Source: Triatoma infestans | Lineage: Eukaryota > Arthropoda > Insecta > Hemiptera > Reduviidae | NCBI GenBank assembly: GCA_011037195.1 | Contig: JAAEAF010001082.1 | Coordinates: 62,001-126,000 of the forward strand | DNA length: 64,000 nucleotides | Direction: 5' to 3' | In this document: piece by piece, positions 38,401-45,901 of the stretch | How positions within the stretch are numbered: the stretch's first letter is position 1 | Layout: each line of letters starts with the position of its first letter | Position numbers and translations under genes: made by a program | Notes under the pieces: generated by a model | The model's database searches: none | What the model was told of the DNA's origin: nothing | What the model saw: only the letters and a program-made list of their open reading frames with translations

Positions 38401-41400
38401 ATGGAATCCCACGCGGAGGACCCGGGTTCGAGTCCACCTGTGCTACCCTTAGATTTTTTTCTTCCTAGAAGCCTCTACAGCTCACTGCCTGGTGATGGAC
38501 AGTTTGTCTGTAACGAGAGAACGGAGACCGGCAGAGCACTGTTAAGGCTCCGGGCGCCAATGACCATAGATGTTGACGCGGCTTAAATTAAAAATAATAA
38601 TAATAATAGTAGTACTTCGAACCACTGGTTTTCGCCGACATGTCAAATCTGTGAAAGGGGGGAATCATCCGGTAAAAATCTGCTGGTTCAAGTCAAAAAA
38701 CGATTAGGCGCTCAGCCGTTTTCAGAAAGAACAACGATATTGATCCCGGCATTGGAACAATTCATGGTCTGTAGCCCCAACTTAAAGGGGACAACAAAAA
38801 CGTAACAGTGTTCAGTAAGACTAATTTATCTCAACCTAAGTATTACTCTTCTGTCTAATCTTCCAAAAACAACCGCTAGTATCTTAATATTTCGACAGAA
38901 CCTTCTACTTTTAGCAATGTTTGTTAATTAGCAATGAGATTGACCCACTAGTTTCAAAGTCGGATGTACTTTCTTTTGACTTCGTAGATCCTTGTATTTA
39001 TTTAACATTTGCATATTATTGTTGAATATTTTTTTAGAAGCTGCCCTTGGAATATCAAATACAGCGGGACTAGTTTCACTTTTATTATACATCTGTTCTG
39101 ATATTTTGTAAACCAATTAGGTGAATATATTTTAGGTTTCCCTCTAGTTGCCCCTTAGGTATTACCAAAGTGTCAGAAAGGGAGTTTTTCCATATTTCTA
39201 ATGTTGCAGTGAGTTACAGGGCCGGCATGAATGTAAACTATAAAAATGGCATTGAACAAAAATAAAAGGCTTTTCCTAATACTTGTCTCTAAAATTTAAT
39301 TTTCAAGATTTCACTTTCCTAGGAACAGCGTTGGTGTAAAAGTACTTGCGGTTTCGTACCATGAATTTTAAATAATCAAATCTATGCTTAAACATCCTTA
39401 TTAACTAAAATTGGAACCATTACATTCAATACAATCGTGTCCTATACAAGGATTTTGCTCTTTCACTTGACCAATACCGACCCGAAGTTTTGCAGTTTAC
39501 GGTGCATCTCATCGATTTGCTGACTACACTTCTCAGATTAATAGTTACATTGGGATTCAGTAAGCTATAGTGGATAAAGCAAATCATCAAATCACGATTT
39601 TTTTTTTCCGAAAGTTTGGCAATCACTGAGCTATACATTGCCAGTTATCGTATTAAATCCATTTTTCCAATCGTTAATAATCCAACCTAGAGAAGGTTCG
39701 CTGTTGTTGAATAGAATAAGAGAAGATGGCACATTAAAACGATGACTTTTATGGATTTTCATCAACTCATGAGGCACCCACTTATTGAGCTTTTTCTCTT
39801 TTCCAATTTACTTTCAAAATGCCGATCGACTATAGAATGATCGACGTTAGGTTCTTCGGCAAATTCTGATGTAGTTCTTAGAGGATCAACGTGGATGATT
39901 GCTTTGAGTCAGTCGTTGTTAACTTCGATGGCCGGCCACTTCAAGACTTTCCTTTGCAAAATTTCTTGAATCACAAATACATTGTAAGTTCGTTAGCAAT
40001 CTCCGGGACAAATATGTTGGTGTGGCGTGCTGTCTCCGCTGTTTAACCCGCTACATTATCAAATTTGAACCCAAATAAGAATGGTTTGAATTTGTTTTTT
40101 TTTTCTAATCATTTCCATTGCTTTAAAAAATATAAATAAACAACAGTAATAAAAACATAAAGCAGAATACGATGCCTTGATACGATGTATAAAATAACCT
40201 AATTTATTCAAAAATATATTCCAATATCACTCGGCAAAAATTCAACAACGAAAAAATCGCAATTACATTTGCACAAACTCATTAATTTAATCAATGAAAT
40301 ATTTCAATTTCAATTAGGTGATTCGTTTTGCTCTTAATAAAGACGATTTTTCCTACTGAATTAAATAAGTTTTAATAAGGTTTGGAAACACTAAATGAAT
40401 AATAAGATAGATTATAAGATAGACATATTATGAAATATATAATTTATTCAATCCTCAATCCAAACTTACTTTTAATCCATCTGGCAATCTTTCAATAAAT
40501 GGTTGTTTTTCGTAAAGATTTTTAAAATGATTCACACGATCTTCATCGTCTATCTTTATCAATCTGTCAAAACCACCTTCCTTATGAATCATAGTACGCC
40601 GGACCAGAAATTTTCCTGGCGTTTGTAGCTGTAAAAAATTTAATTACTATTCTTTATTATTTAGAATGTAACTTTACTGTAAACAGTGAAAAAAAACATT
40701 TAAAAAATTCTCCTTACATATTCTAAGTATGAAGCCTAATTTATTTCATGAAGTCATGATTAAAAGACACTGGATGTTTAATTAAGTTAATAATTAAAAA
40801 GAAATTCAATTTTTCGACTTTGTGTACCTTAAATACATTCATATTGATAGTATTAGTTGTTCAAACTGATGTAAAAAAAACATTATACTAACGAGAATGA
40901 GTGAATATAAAGAGTTGAAGTTTTCGTACTTCTTTATGCTAATCTAAGCGATGAATGGTTTCAAAAGGGGGTATGAATGACAAGAATAAAAGAAGAAACT
41001 TAATAATACAGGGTGATTCAAAAAGGATACCACAACTTTAGAAATTTATAACTCTGCAGAGAAGAAAAGGAGAGCTTAAGATGGCGACCGCTCAACAGAA
41101 AGCTTTTTGTGTTATTGAGTACGGCAGAAGTGAATCGACGACAGTTGTTCAGCGTGCATTTCGAACGAAGTATGGTGTTCAACCTCCTGATAGGTGGTGT
41201 ATCAAACGTTGGTATAAACAGTTTACAGAGAATGGGTGTTTGTGCAAAGGGAAAAGTTCTGGACGGCCTAGCACGAGTGATGAAAATGTAGCACGCATCC
41301 AGCAAGCATTTGTTCGCAGCCCAGGAAAATCGACTCGCTGAACTAGCAGAGAGCTGCAACTTCCACAATCAACTGTATGGAGAGTCCTACGAAAAAAGGT

Positions 41401-43307
41401 TAGTAATGAAACCTTATCGTATGAAATTGGTTCAAGCCCTTTCTGCAGCTGATAAGATTAAAAGAATCAATTTCTGTGATTTTGTCCTTGCTCAAATGGA
41501 AACAGATGAATCTTTCGTTTCAAAGATTGTGTTTAGTGATGAAGCTACTTTCCACACTAACGGGAAAGTCAACCGGCACAATGTCCGTATATGGGGCACT
41601 GAGAATCCGTGGGAAACAATTCAGCATGAACGTGACTCGCCTAAGGTGAACGTTTTCTGTGCCATTTCAGCCAATAAAGTTTTTGGTCCCTTTTTCTTCG
41701 AAGGTGCTACTGTAACTGGACTACAGTATCTGGAGATGTTGGAGAATTGGCTGTTCCCTCAGCTCGAACAAGAAGCACAACAATTCATATTTCAGCAGGA
41801 TGGAGCGCCACCAAATTGGCATTTATCTGTCCGTGACTACCTGAACGTCAACTACCCGAGGCGATGGATCGGCCGCCAGGCAGCCCGTGACAGAGCACTT
41901 CATCACTGGCCTCCAAGAAGCCCTGACTTTACCCCCTGCGATTTTTTCTTATGCGGGTATGTTAAGGATATGGTGTTTCGGCCACCTCTCCCAGCCACCA
42001 TTGATGATTTGAAACAAATAACAGCAGCTATCCAAACTGTTATGCCTGATATGCTACAGAGAGTGTGGAACGAGTTTAAGTATCGGGTTGATATTGTTCG
42101 AGTGTCTGGAGGGGGTCATATTGAACATCTCTGAATTGTTTTTTTGAGTGAAAAAAAAAACTTTTTTAAATACTCTTTATAATGATGTATAACAGAAGGT
42201 TCTATTATGTTTCTTTCATTAAATACACATTTTTAAAGTTGTGGTATTTGTATATTAAAACACCTTTGTGAGTCACAATTCACAAGAAATTTAAGTTAAT
42301 TCTGATCCCAAAGCTTTACGTTAAGTGACAACACATTGTTTTAAGTTAGTTGTTTGTCAATTGAAAAAGGTGTGAAGCTGCGATCTTAAGATCTAGCATT
42401 GTCCTGCGGAAAACGCAAGATCGTAGTGGGCTTAAGATTTGGCCGAGTTATCGTTTAACATGGTGGTCAAAATCAAACGAAGCAGAAGTCCAGTCAATTA
42501 TTCAAACAAATAATTGGGGCGCTGGTTTGCAGAGAGAAAAAATATCTCATTTAACAGGACAATACACCATGCCCCTAAAGGCGCTTTGGCAATGGGAAAA
42601 TTGAGGGATTTGAAGTATGAATTGTTAGAACATCCTCCCTATTCGCCAGATTTGGCTCCCTCTGACTTTCATCTATTCGCAAAACTTTAAGAAATTTCTT
42701 GACTGGAAAACATTTTGGGTTAAATGAAGCGGTGATAGCAGCAGTAAATGGATATTTTGAAGACCTTCCAGAATCGCACTTCAGGGACGGAATCCAGTAA
42801 TAGGAGAAACGTTGGCAAAGTGTATTGAACTATAAAGGGAGACTGCATTGAGAAATAAGTTCATTTTTATAAAATGCAAAGTTATTTTAAATAACATATT
42901 AAGCAAAACCCATGGTTTAAGTGAGTGATGGCAATAGTTAACAAAAGTAAACTTCTAGAATCCGCTAATGTGTGGGGCGCATCTATTCCTTAATTTTAAC
43001 AAATTTTGAAAACAATATTTTATTAATTATTAATTCATTTAGTTATATTTACCCCTATATCTGCTACGTATCCCGTTGTCTGCGTACAGTAATCACTACT
43101 TAGGGGATCGAAAAACTTTTCTTGGTTTTCATGCTGGGGTTCTTCATGAAATACCGAGAATGGACCGCACTGATCTAATTCAAAAGGGCGTCCTAAATCG
43201 TCTTGATATTTATAATATTTACTGGGAGCATCAGATTTGATAAACTCTTCTTCTGCTAAGATGACGTCACCATATAAATCTGGGTCCAACTTTTCACGAT
43301 CATACAT
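17374..43307 (-). CDS. DNAI2: Axonemal dynein intermediate chain, DNAI2/IC69-like, 11 exons, 598 codons
   Basis: WD-repeat intermediate chain expected to help tether outer dynein arms to the doublet microtubules of motile cilia and sperm flagella (family knowledge). CDS = 43307-43053, 40628-40470, 35665-35404, 31445-31336, 29461-29321, 28515-28372, 22022-21811, 20936-20801, 17998-17852, 17763-17593, 17433-17374; the pieces sum to 1,797 nt, 598 codons plus TAA. Every junction is GT..AG and keeps frame; vertebrate DNAI2 is about 600 residues. Blade-like strands include GYVWNM, VGLWDL, ILWYDM, FLTVGDWLMKLW, VDLWDY and ITVMRW, followed by a charged C-terminal tail (WLERELRRER), in the order seen in DNAI2. 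Residues 1-138 look divergent from vertebrate DNAI2. It could be one of several insect paralogs, so the symbol marks the family rather than proven orthology. Confidence 0.88.
17593..17763 (-). CDS. DNAI2: Dynein intermediate chain exon 10 (residues 523-579)
   Basis: Acceptor gattgtgcacag, donor gtaagt, phase 0. It is highly charged (WLERELRRERSLEVKLRETL), then ELTEVEKFDLKKAVDHYNKV. It corresponds to the basic helix after the propeller in DNAI2 ('MFERETRREKILE'). It is separated from exon 9 by only 88 bp. Confidence 0.85.
17852..17998 (-). CDS. DNAI2: Dynein intermediate chain exon 9 (residues 474-522), last blade
   Basis: Acceptor gttataatag, donor gtaaag, phase 0. It encodes IRKVIINDFGEYSAAGADDG and then SITVMRW, the last WD-like strand. 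A second AG seven bases downstream would break frame and was not used. Confidence 0.87.
18230..18558 (-). mobile_element. LINE C-terminal fragment (in intron 8)
   Basis: Minus-strand reading contains PWQPDESGLCSLCNMNAKKF and FHVVTCCHNFKRI, the CX2C...H...C pattern of LINE C-termini, also seen at 49130-49405. It is interrupted upstream by another LINE (18559-19186); reading resumes to the right as QLFNFNYK. Confidence 0.55.
18559..19186 (-). mobile_element. 5'-truncated LINE (RTE-like C-terminus), nested insertion
   Basis: Flanked by a 13-bp target duplication acggtttataatt (18546-18558 and 19187-19199). Minus-strand reading contains RLRWLGHLHRMNEERILRKI and ARRPRGRPRL, the C-terminal motif of RTE-type and related LINEs. 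It ends in a gaagaagaag tail. It sits inside an older LINE C-terminus, in intron 8 of the dynein gene and in the same orientation as that gene. Confidence 0.7.
19831..19991 (+). repeat. 34-bp minisatellite, about 4.7 units
   Basis: Units start at 19831, 19865, 19899, 19933 and 19967 with gatataatggtggaaaagaa and end ctttttaaa. The first four are identical; the last diverges after gatttt. It lies in intron 8. Confidence 0.9.
19992..20800. other. Remainder of intron 8
   Basis: Contains 20141-20200 with a small inverted arrangement (aacccttatgaaagggtt) and an 86-codon plus-strand frame at 20208-20468 without recognisable homology. Confidence 0.35.
20801..20936 (-). CDS. DNAI2: Dynein intermediate chain exon 8 (residues 428-473)
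   Basis: Acceptor tgcttccag, donor gtatgt. Its first base completes an Asp codon started in exon 7. It encodes ITSAVWSKVKSSVVLVGRDDGQVDLWDYLEKG, aligning with the DNAI2 strand 'LTDAAWSPVRP...DGTLDIWDF'. Confidence 0.9.
21380..21500 (+). repeat. Second hammerhead-like family, degenerate copy (intron 7)
   Basis: CTGGCGA (21411-21417), T, GGAT-CAAA-ATCC hairpin (21419-21430), AAAC, CGGTC. It shares the phrase gacggataaaatccc-like tail with 32921-33000. The core G of GAAA is mutated to A, so activity is unlikely. Confidence 0.4.
21811..22022 (-). CDS. DNAI2: Dynein intermediate chain exon 7 (residues 358-427)
   Basis: Acceptor tattttag, donor gtaagc, leaving two bases of a split codon. It encodes AGTTEGTVIIGNKKGK, then CHDGPILSVYRNPKF and YFLTVGDWLMKLWCDE. 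The 'H.GPI..L.RNP......FLTVGDW...IW' block is the most recognisable DNAI2 signature in the gene. Confidence 0.92.
22023..23640. other. Intron 6, 3'-proximal... region without recognised element
   Basis: A CT-rich tract lies near 22070-22095. A 102-codon plus-strand frame at 23023-23331 and the opposite strand show no family I recognise. GC content rises at 22700-22910 and 23000-23400, suggesting old repeats. Confidence 0.35.
23640..24260 (-). mobile_element. LINE reverse-transcriptase relic (intron 6)
   Basis: Minus-strand frames read LLDLFNEMRVNSEFPHQWKN, then RPIILSCVMKTLKRFIKQR, then NDFRKGRTIYD and LEFTATYDSV. These are the ordered N-terminal RT motifs of jockey/R1-type LINEs ('FP..WK', 'RPI.LLS...K..E', 'Q.GFR.G....D', 'DF..AYD'). 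Stops and frameshifts make it a fragment. Confidence 0.6.
24611..24800 (+). mobile_element. LTR-retrotransposon pol fragment (start of RT)
   Basis: Plus-strand reading FRLDNLPTEYKDIFKNGIG, then LRLIDNAEPIFIKPR matches the segment of Ty3/gypsy-type pol in which a 'F..VF..G.G' block precedes 'NA.PIF.K.R..P'. The frame decays right after, in intron 6. Confidence 0.5.
24887..25060 (-). mobile_element. Hammerhead-like short retroelement, inverted dimer C
   Basis: 174-bp insertion flanked by a perfect 13-bp target duplication atctacttgcttt (24874-24886 and 25061-25073). The minus-strand unit runs from its 3' end (ggttccgcaagctgg) through core C. The plus-strand unit starts at GATGACCAC (25015), the first bases after the predicted cleavage site, and ends gtctctgatg. 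Confidence 0.7.
24958..24995 (-). ncRNA. Hammerhead-ribozyme-like core C
   Basis: Minus strand: CATC, CTGAAGA, T, GGGC-GAAC-GCCC, GAAA, CCGGTC, GATG. Position 7 of the core is variable in hammerheads, so CTGAAGA is allowed. Stem III is again the palindrome ACCGGT. Confidence 0.5.
25074..28371. other. Remainder of intron 6
   Basis: AT-rich; a GC-richer patch lies at 25240-25450 and a 75-codon plus-strand frame at 27287-27514, neither recognised. No splice-flanked coding segment fits between exons 6 and 7, whose protein junction is already continuous with the family. Confidence 0.4.
28372..28515 (-). CDS. DNAI2: Dynein intermediate chain exon 6 (residues 310-357)
   Basis: Acceptor ttttcag, donor gttagt, phase 0. 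It begins ILWYDMRNRS (WD-like) and ends YHFEPNIPTKFL, matching the conserved 'LPTKFMVGTEQG' segment when joined to exon 7. An unspliced ORF runs past both ends, but the homologous reading requires the splice sites. Confidence 0.87.
29321..29461 (-). CDS. DNAI2: Dynein intermediate chain exon 5 (residues 263-309)
   Basis: Acceptor tttctttag, donor gttaga, phase 0 throughout. It opens with VGLWDLRTNS, carries CIQWSSPITGYELTAAALDGQ, and ends one strand before the next WD-like motif, as in DNAI2 ('ECFSASTDGQ'). Confidence 0.87.
29577..30006 (-). mobile_element. Internally deleted mariner with TIRs (intron 4)
   Basis: Ends are inverted repeats of about 40 bp (gagacaaatcactgcagctc at left; reverse complement of gctgagctacagcgatttgtctc at right), next to TA dinucleotides. 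Between them, the minus strand retains LALSDFHLFGPLKEALRGNH and a following EEVKNQLQKWLRDQPK, the C-terminal third of a mariner transposase including the last catalytic Asp region. The rest of the transposase is missing, so it is MITE-like. Confidence 0.75.
30225..30378 (-). repeat. tRNA-like SINE head or tRNA pseudogene
   Basis: Minus strand shows an A-box-like ttggtgtactggctagcgta, an anticodon-like hairpin ctcgc...gcgag, and a B-box gggttcgattccc before gtgagggca. The acceptor arms pair imperfectly and ~80 bp of non-tRNA sequence follows, favouring a SINE or pseudogene over a functional tRNA. Confidence 0.5.
31102..31296 (+). mobile_element. Hammerhead-like short retroelement, inverted dimer D
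   Basis: Flanked by atgattat (31094-31101 and 31297-31304), a short AT-rich duplication. A small minus-oriented piece (cagagatattttcc) sits at the left. A full plus-oriented unit follows, with core D and a tail ending gggaccaaccatagc. It lies in intron 4, 40 bp from exon 4. Confidence 0.55.
31184..31221 (+). ncRNA. Hammerhead-ribozyme-like core D
   Basis: CATT (31184-31187), CTGATGA, T, GGGC-AAGC-GCCC (31196-31207), GAAA, CCTGTC (triplet ends 31217), GATG. Stem II is intact with a changed loop. Stem III (ACCTGT) is no longer a perfect palindrome. Confidence 0.45.
31336..31445 (-). CDS. DNAI2: Dynein intermediate chain exon 4 (residues 226-262)
   Basis: Acceptor gatattacag, donor gttaat; its first codon is completed by the last base of exon 3. 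It encodes PLTAIEFNNMEPNEIAACTINGQ, matching the family pattern in which a 'PLV.LEFNP....LLGGCYNGQ' strand precedes a WD dipeptide. That WD falls at the start of the next exon. Confidence 0.85.
31903..32115 (+). repeat. tRNA-derived SINE, divergent copy (intron 3)
   Basis: Retains the body phrases tacagctcactatcc, aacattgtccgaaggccggc, gcactgagaagg and ttgacacgctt of the family; the tRNA-like head is strongly decayed. Confidence 0.65.
32880..33005 (+). repeat. Second hammerhead-like family copy (intron 3)
   Basis: CTGACGA (32921-32927), T, GGAT-GAAA-ATCC (32929-32940), GAAA (32941-32944), CCGAAC. The same layout as 21411-21440, with a better core but no clear GTC triplet. Confidence 0.4.
33110..33440 (-). 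mobile_element. LINE C-terminal fragment, R1-like (intron 3)
   Basis: Minus-strand reading contains EFGWGANYIHKIGRTSSPLC, like the 'G.F.AYLHRIGR..SP.C' segment of R1-type LINEs, then a degraded zinc-binding region. It is truncated on both sides. Confidence 0.5.
33590..34260 (+). mobile_element. Mariner transposase relic (intron 3)
   Basis: Broken plus-strand frames include an N-terminal HHYFEKGYCHKRVERG and later VWWLYEGIIHFELVSDGRMI, then TAEVYTTQLE. These are the mariner 'WW...GIIYYELL' and 'TAE.Y..QL' blocks. Same family as 11700-12200. Confidence 0.6.
34261..35403. other. Remainder of intron 3
   Basis: AT-rich, no recognisable element; a 79-codon plus-strand frame at 35155-35394 is not conserved with anything I know. 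Confidence 0.4.
35404..35665 (-). CDS. DNAI2: Dynein intermediate chain exon 3 (residues 139-225), first propeller blade
   Basis: Acceptor tttcag, donor gttagt, leaving one base of a split codon. It encodes INLYALPLEEY, then DLSWETEQEEVIAAAYA and RFGYVWNM, which correspond in order to the first WD segment of DNAI2 (a 'LSW..D...LAVAY...' strand followed by 'YIWD'). Confidence 0.85.
35721..35826 (+). repeat. tRNA-derived SINE with internal deletion (intron 2)
   Basis: Intact A box (ggaattagctcagtggttag) then jumps from the A-box region directly to ccggaggctggacagtgcac and the 3' end ttgacgtgcctta. About 110 bp, including the B box, are missing compared with other copies. Confidence 0.75.
36230..36860 (-). 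repeat. Divergent remnant of the TIR-bearing repeat (intron 2)
   Basis: Reverse orientation: gagtctgaaaaagtgg and a GT-rich stretch at the left correspond to the right end of the family, then cggaagaactgct and gaaaattcattttattgggg blocks follow in order. Confidence 0.5.
36861..38355. other. Part of intron 2
   Basis: AT-rich; a 114-codon plus-strand frame at 36919-37263 is not recognisable. No exon-like segment is needed here because exons 2 and 3 join in frame. Confidence 0.4.
38372..38598 (+). repeat. tRNA-derived SINE with target duplication (intron 2)
   Basis: Flanked by aataataatagtagta (38356-38371 and about 38599-38614), a 16-bp duplication in a microsatellite. A-box region atagctaagtgggtagcg, B box ggttcgagtcc, body with taacgagagaacgg, and 3' end gttgacgcggctta. 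Confidence 0.8.
39380..40050 (-). mobile_element. Mariner transposase relic (intron 2)
   Basis: Minus-strand frames read LKAIIHVDPLRTTSEFAEEP and VDHSIVDRHFE, then a KWVPHEL segment and later SLLNPNVTIN. This follows the mariner order ('VE.NP..T..E.A', 'H.TV.RHL', 'WVPHEL'). Frames are repeatedly broken. Confidence 0.6.
40470..40628 (-). CDS. DNAI2: Dynein intermediate chain exon 2 (residues 86-138)
   Basis: Too short for a simple ORF scan. It is found by acceptor ttttttacag, 53 open codons starting LQTPGKFLVRRTMIHKEGG and ending LPDGLK, and donor gtaagt; phase 0 at both ends. It lies in the N-terminal region before the propeller. Confidence 0.8.
41009..42267 (+). mobile_element. Tc1/mariner-superfamily element with DUF4817-type transposase (intron 1)
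   Basis: Starts cagggtgattcaaaaagg after TA at 41007-41008. The left terminal region (taccacaactttagaaat) matches the inverted right end (reverse complement of aaagttgtggta at 42235), while the outermost right bases (cacctttg) are decayed. Total ~1.26 kb with one broken transposase frame. It is oriented opposite to the host gene. Confidence 0.8.
41081..42134 (+). pseudogene. Transposase with one stop and one frameshift
   Basis: N-terminal part (41081-41341) has the insect DUF4817-like helix-turn-helix start MATAQQKAFCVIEYGRSEST with VQRAFRTKYGVQPP and KGKSSGRPS. A TGA at 41339-41341 and a one-base shift in an A6 run near 41390 break it. The catalytic part (to 42134) keeps VFSDEATFH, then VNVFCAI, FIFQQDGAPP and RSPDFTPCDFFL. 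Counting from the QQD Asp, 46 residues precede the PCD Asp. The last frame ends GGHIEHL, complete. Confidence 0.8.
42470..42880 (+). mobile_element. Mariner 3' relic (intron 1)
   Basis: Plus-strand reading, across frameshifts: YELLEHPPYSPDLAPSDFHL, then LTGKHFGLNEAVIAAVNGYF and EDLPESHFRDGI. This is the C-terminal third of a mariner transposase (last catalytic Asp in APSDFHL). It belongs to a different lineage from the three other mariners nearby. Confidence 0.75.
42905..43020 (+). repeat. Unclassified repeat, copy 1
   Basis: The stretch catggtttaagtgagtgatg ... gggcgcatctattcc is similar (roughly three quarters identical by eye) to 45550-45660. No coding content. Confidence 0.5.
43053..43307 (-). 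CDS. DNAI2: Dynein intermediate chain exon 1 (residues 1-85)
   Basis: Starts at ATG 43307 in the context aataacaATG and ends ...VADIG before donor gtaaat, phase 0. It is acidic (DPDLYGDVILAEEE) and contains SDYCTQTTG, loosely like the 'DTGIQ' segment of vertebrate DNAI2. I chose this Met because the joined length already matches the family; an unseen 5' exon cannot be excluded. Confidence 0.8.
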
Positions 43308-43818
43308 TGTTATTATATTTATTTCACTTTTATAAGAAAAAAATTTATATAATTTTTGTCTTTAATTATTAACACTACAAATATTTAAACAATTTTTTTG
43401 TTTTTTCATTAATAACACACTAATAAACAGATGGTTTCTCTAATTTCCTATTGGAATTACATAGGTAATTTGATTAAATTAATTATTTAATCAGCAATAT
43501 TTTTTGTAAGAATATAAGAACACACAATATTGGTTTCTTTTCCTTTTTTATAATCACAATAGATTTGTTGAAATTAATTAGAATTAATAAATTTAAAAAA
43601 AAAATGAAACTTTTAATTTAAGCTTTCGAGGAAGTTGAAATTTAGGCTAAAGAGGGGAATGGACCCCCCCCCCAACTTATCTTTTTATACTTATCAGTAT
43701 CAGATTGGTGAATTTTTTTTTATATGTCACAATATATTATAAACTAAAAAAAAAAAATTTCAACTAGTATAATTATCAATTTTGAAAATTAAAAGTTAAA
43801 ATATTGAAGATATATGAT
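43308..43818. other. Upstream flank of the dynein gene
   Basis: Very AT-rich. TATAAAAG on the minus strand near 43329-43336 is only ~22 bp from the ATG, too close for a usual promoter plus 5' UTR. A C9 homopolymer lies near 43664. No exon is seen here. Confidence 0.35.
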
Positions 43819-44050
43819 GGGAAGGGGTTAGCTCAGTGCTTAGCGCTTTGGACTCCCATGCGGAGGTTCCGGGTTCGAATCCAGTGCTACTCCGAAGATT
43901 TTATTCTTCTTAGGAGCCTCTACAACTCATGGACGCATGGAGATTGTTGTCTATAGCGAGAGGAACAGTGTCCGGAGGCCGGCAGTGCACTGGGAAGGCT
44001 CTCCAGGCGCCAATGACCACAGATGTTGACGCGCCTGAAATTTTTAAAAA
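43819..44050 (+). repeat. tRNA-derived SINE, near full-length
   Basis: A box ggttagctcagtgcttagcg, B box gggttcgaatccagtgc, body with agaggaacagtgtccggagg, and 3' end gatgttgacgcgcctg followed by A-rich tail. It sits about 0.5 kb upstream of the dynein start codon. Confidence 0.85.
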
Positions 44051-44562
44051 AAAGTGTATGATAAATATTTTTGTCACAGATTTGAAAATTAAATGTATTA
44101 GAAAATTTTTAAATATTTTACAATTTTTTTTTATAATAGCATTTTTTTTTTTTAACAAGATTCTTAAATAAAAAGGATATAAATATAGCGCCAAGATTGT
44201 TTGTATAATGGATGTCTTAGGTGGAGAGAATTTGGGTCTTGTTGATGAAATAAGAAGATTTGGTTAAAACGGTTAACTATGTATAATCATAACAAAAAGG
44301 CACAGTCTGCCTGGACTTTACAGTAGAGAATGGTTAAGGTAGAGGGGTATGAAAATGGCAATAAGTGACTGGCGAGAAGATCAACTATAGTGAACTATAT
44401 TGAACTGTATCGAACTGTACTGAACTGTGTTGAACTATATTTTATACATTTTCTCCCACTCCAGTCCGAGAGAGTGGTTGGGCTCGTTTCTCTTCTCTTT
44501 ACTCTCTTTGGTTGCTAATCTCTCTTAGATTGCTGTTACATTATGAATTCAAATTTAAAAAA

Positions 44563-45243
44563 TCTGGTATGAAACACTCACACAACTTTCTCTTACTCCA
44601 GTTCTCAAAATTATAATTGAAAATTTTATAGTTTGTGTACCAAATTTAATGAAATTCGTCGAAAACTGAAAAAACTGTTCAGTAAAAGCGCACTTCCGGT
44701 TTACTAATTTTCTTGAAACTTGGAATTTTGGCCATCGATTTATTTCTAATTAATTTTGTTTGGATGATAGATATTGTATAATCAACTATGATAGCACTTT
44801 TAGAGAAAAACATAACCCCTCCCCATTCCTTAATAGTGCCCTTAAATGAATTTTCCCGGAGAGAAATGTTTTCAAATAAAAGTTTGTAATTCTTTGTAAG
44901 TGTAGTTGATATGCCAAGTTTAAAGAAAATCGTAGGATCCATTTTTGAGAAAATCGCAAAAAATTAAGAAAAAAAACTAATACAGTGGTATTTCCGGTTG
45001 AGGAATTTTGACAGATGACCCTCGGATCTCATGGTGATACCTAAACGGAAATCAAGTTTGAACTTTCTACGATTTTTCGTTTTTGAGCTATGCTGTTCAC
45101 ATACATACACACACAGACCATTTTCTAAACCACTTTTTTGGACTCAGGTGACCTCAAAACGTATATTTCCGGTGAAAACTCGAGATAGAAAATTTGACAC
45201 GATTACAATACTTCCTCTTACTGAGAGTAAGAGAAAGTAAAAA
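44563..45243 (+). repeat. TIR-bearing interspersed repeat, copy 3 (two internal units)
   Basis: Starts ctggtatgaaacactcacac and ends gagtaagagaaagtaaaa. It has two ~300-bp internal units where the copies at 1455 and 55096 have three, so one unit has been lost or gained cleanly. Confidence 0.85.
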
Positions 45244-45549
45244 GCATAAGAGAATAATAGAAAGTAAAAGTAAAAACCAATTGGCACTACTCGGAATAGG
45301 ACTCTTTTAGTTAATAGTGCACAAGAACTTAAAGATGAGTTTGAATACCTCATTTTTTTTTTTTTTTGTATTTTAATAAATTAGGCGGTCCTAATTGTAA
45401 TTTTTCAATTCTATATTCTACTTAGTAAAATATGTGTAGGAATGAATCGAATCTTTACAGATTGGGTGATCCGAGCGTGTACGAATTGGGGTTATTTTTT
45501 TATTTCTCGAACGCACTATAATGAGCGCACTCTGGATGGTCGGGGGGGC

Positions 45550-45660
45550 GGCCTAGCATATGGTTTAAGTGTAGTGATGGACATGGTTTACAAAAAAAAC
45601 TGTAGAATGCACTAGAGTGTGGGAGATCTATTCCCGACTTTTACCGAATTTTATAGCTTT
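45550..45660 (+). repeat. Unclassified repeat, copy 2
   Basis: Matches 42905-43020 (atatggtttaagtgtagtga ... gagatctattcccgac). A run of G residues precedes it at 45542-45548. Confidence 0.5.
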
Positions 45661-45901
45661 ATGTAATCCTAAAAAAAATTGGATGTAAAAAACTCACATG
45701 ACTTAGTTATTTATTTAAAATTTAATGCATAAATAGTTTTATGATTAATTATTCATTTATTCGGGAAAATTACGTAGTTATAATTTCATATATGGACGAA
45801 AATATGTATATTGCATCCTAAATATAATATAAACATTGTATTTTCGGTAAACTGATTTTCTTCAAACTCAAAAATTTCGCTAAACATTATTCTTATTAAT
45901 A

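Noticed and set aside
41018..41368. 116-codon minus-strand open frame
   Set aside because: It is the antisense shadow of the DUF4817-type transposase N-terminus.
43329..43336. TATAAAAG as a promoter of the dynein gene
   Set aside because: Too close to the start codon for a TATA box plus 5' UTR, and the region is AT-rich.
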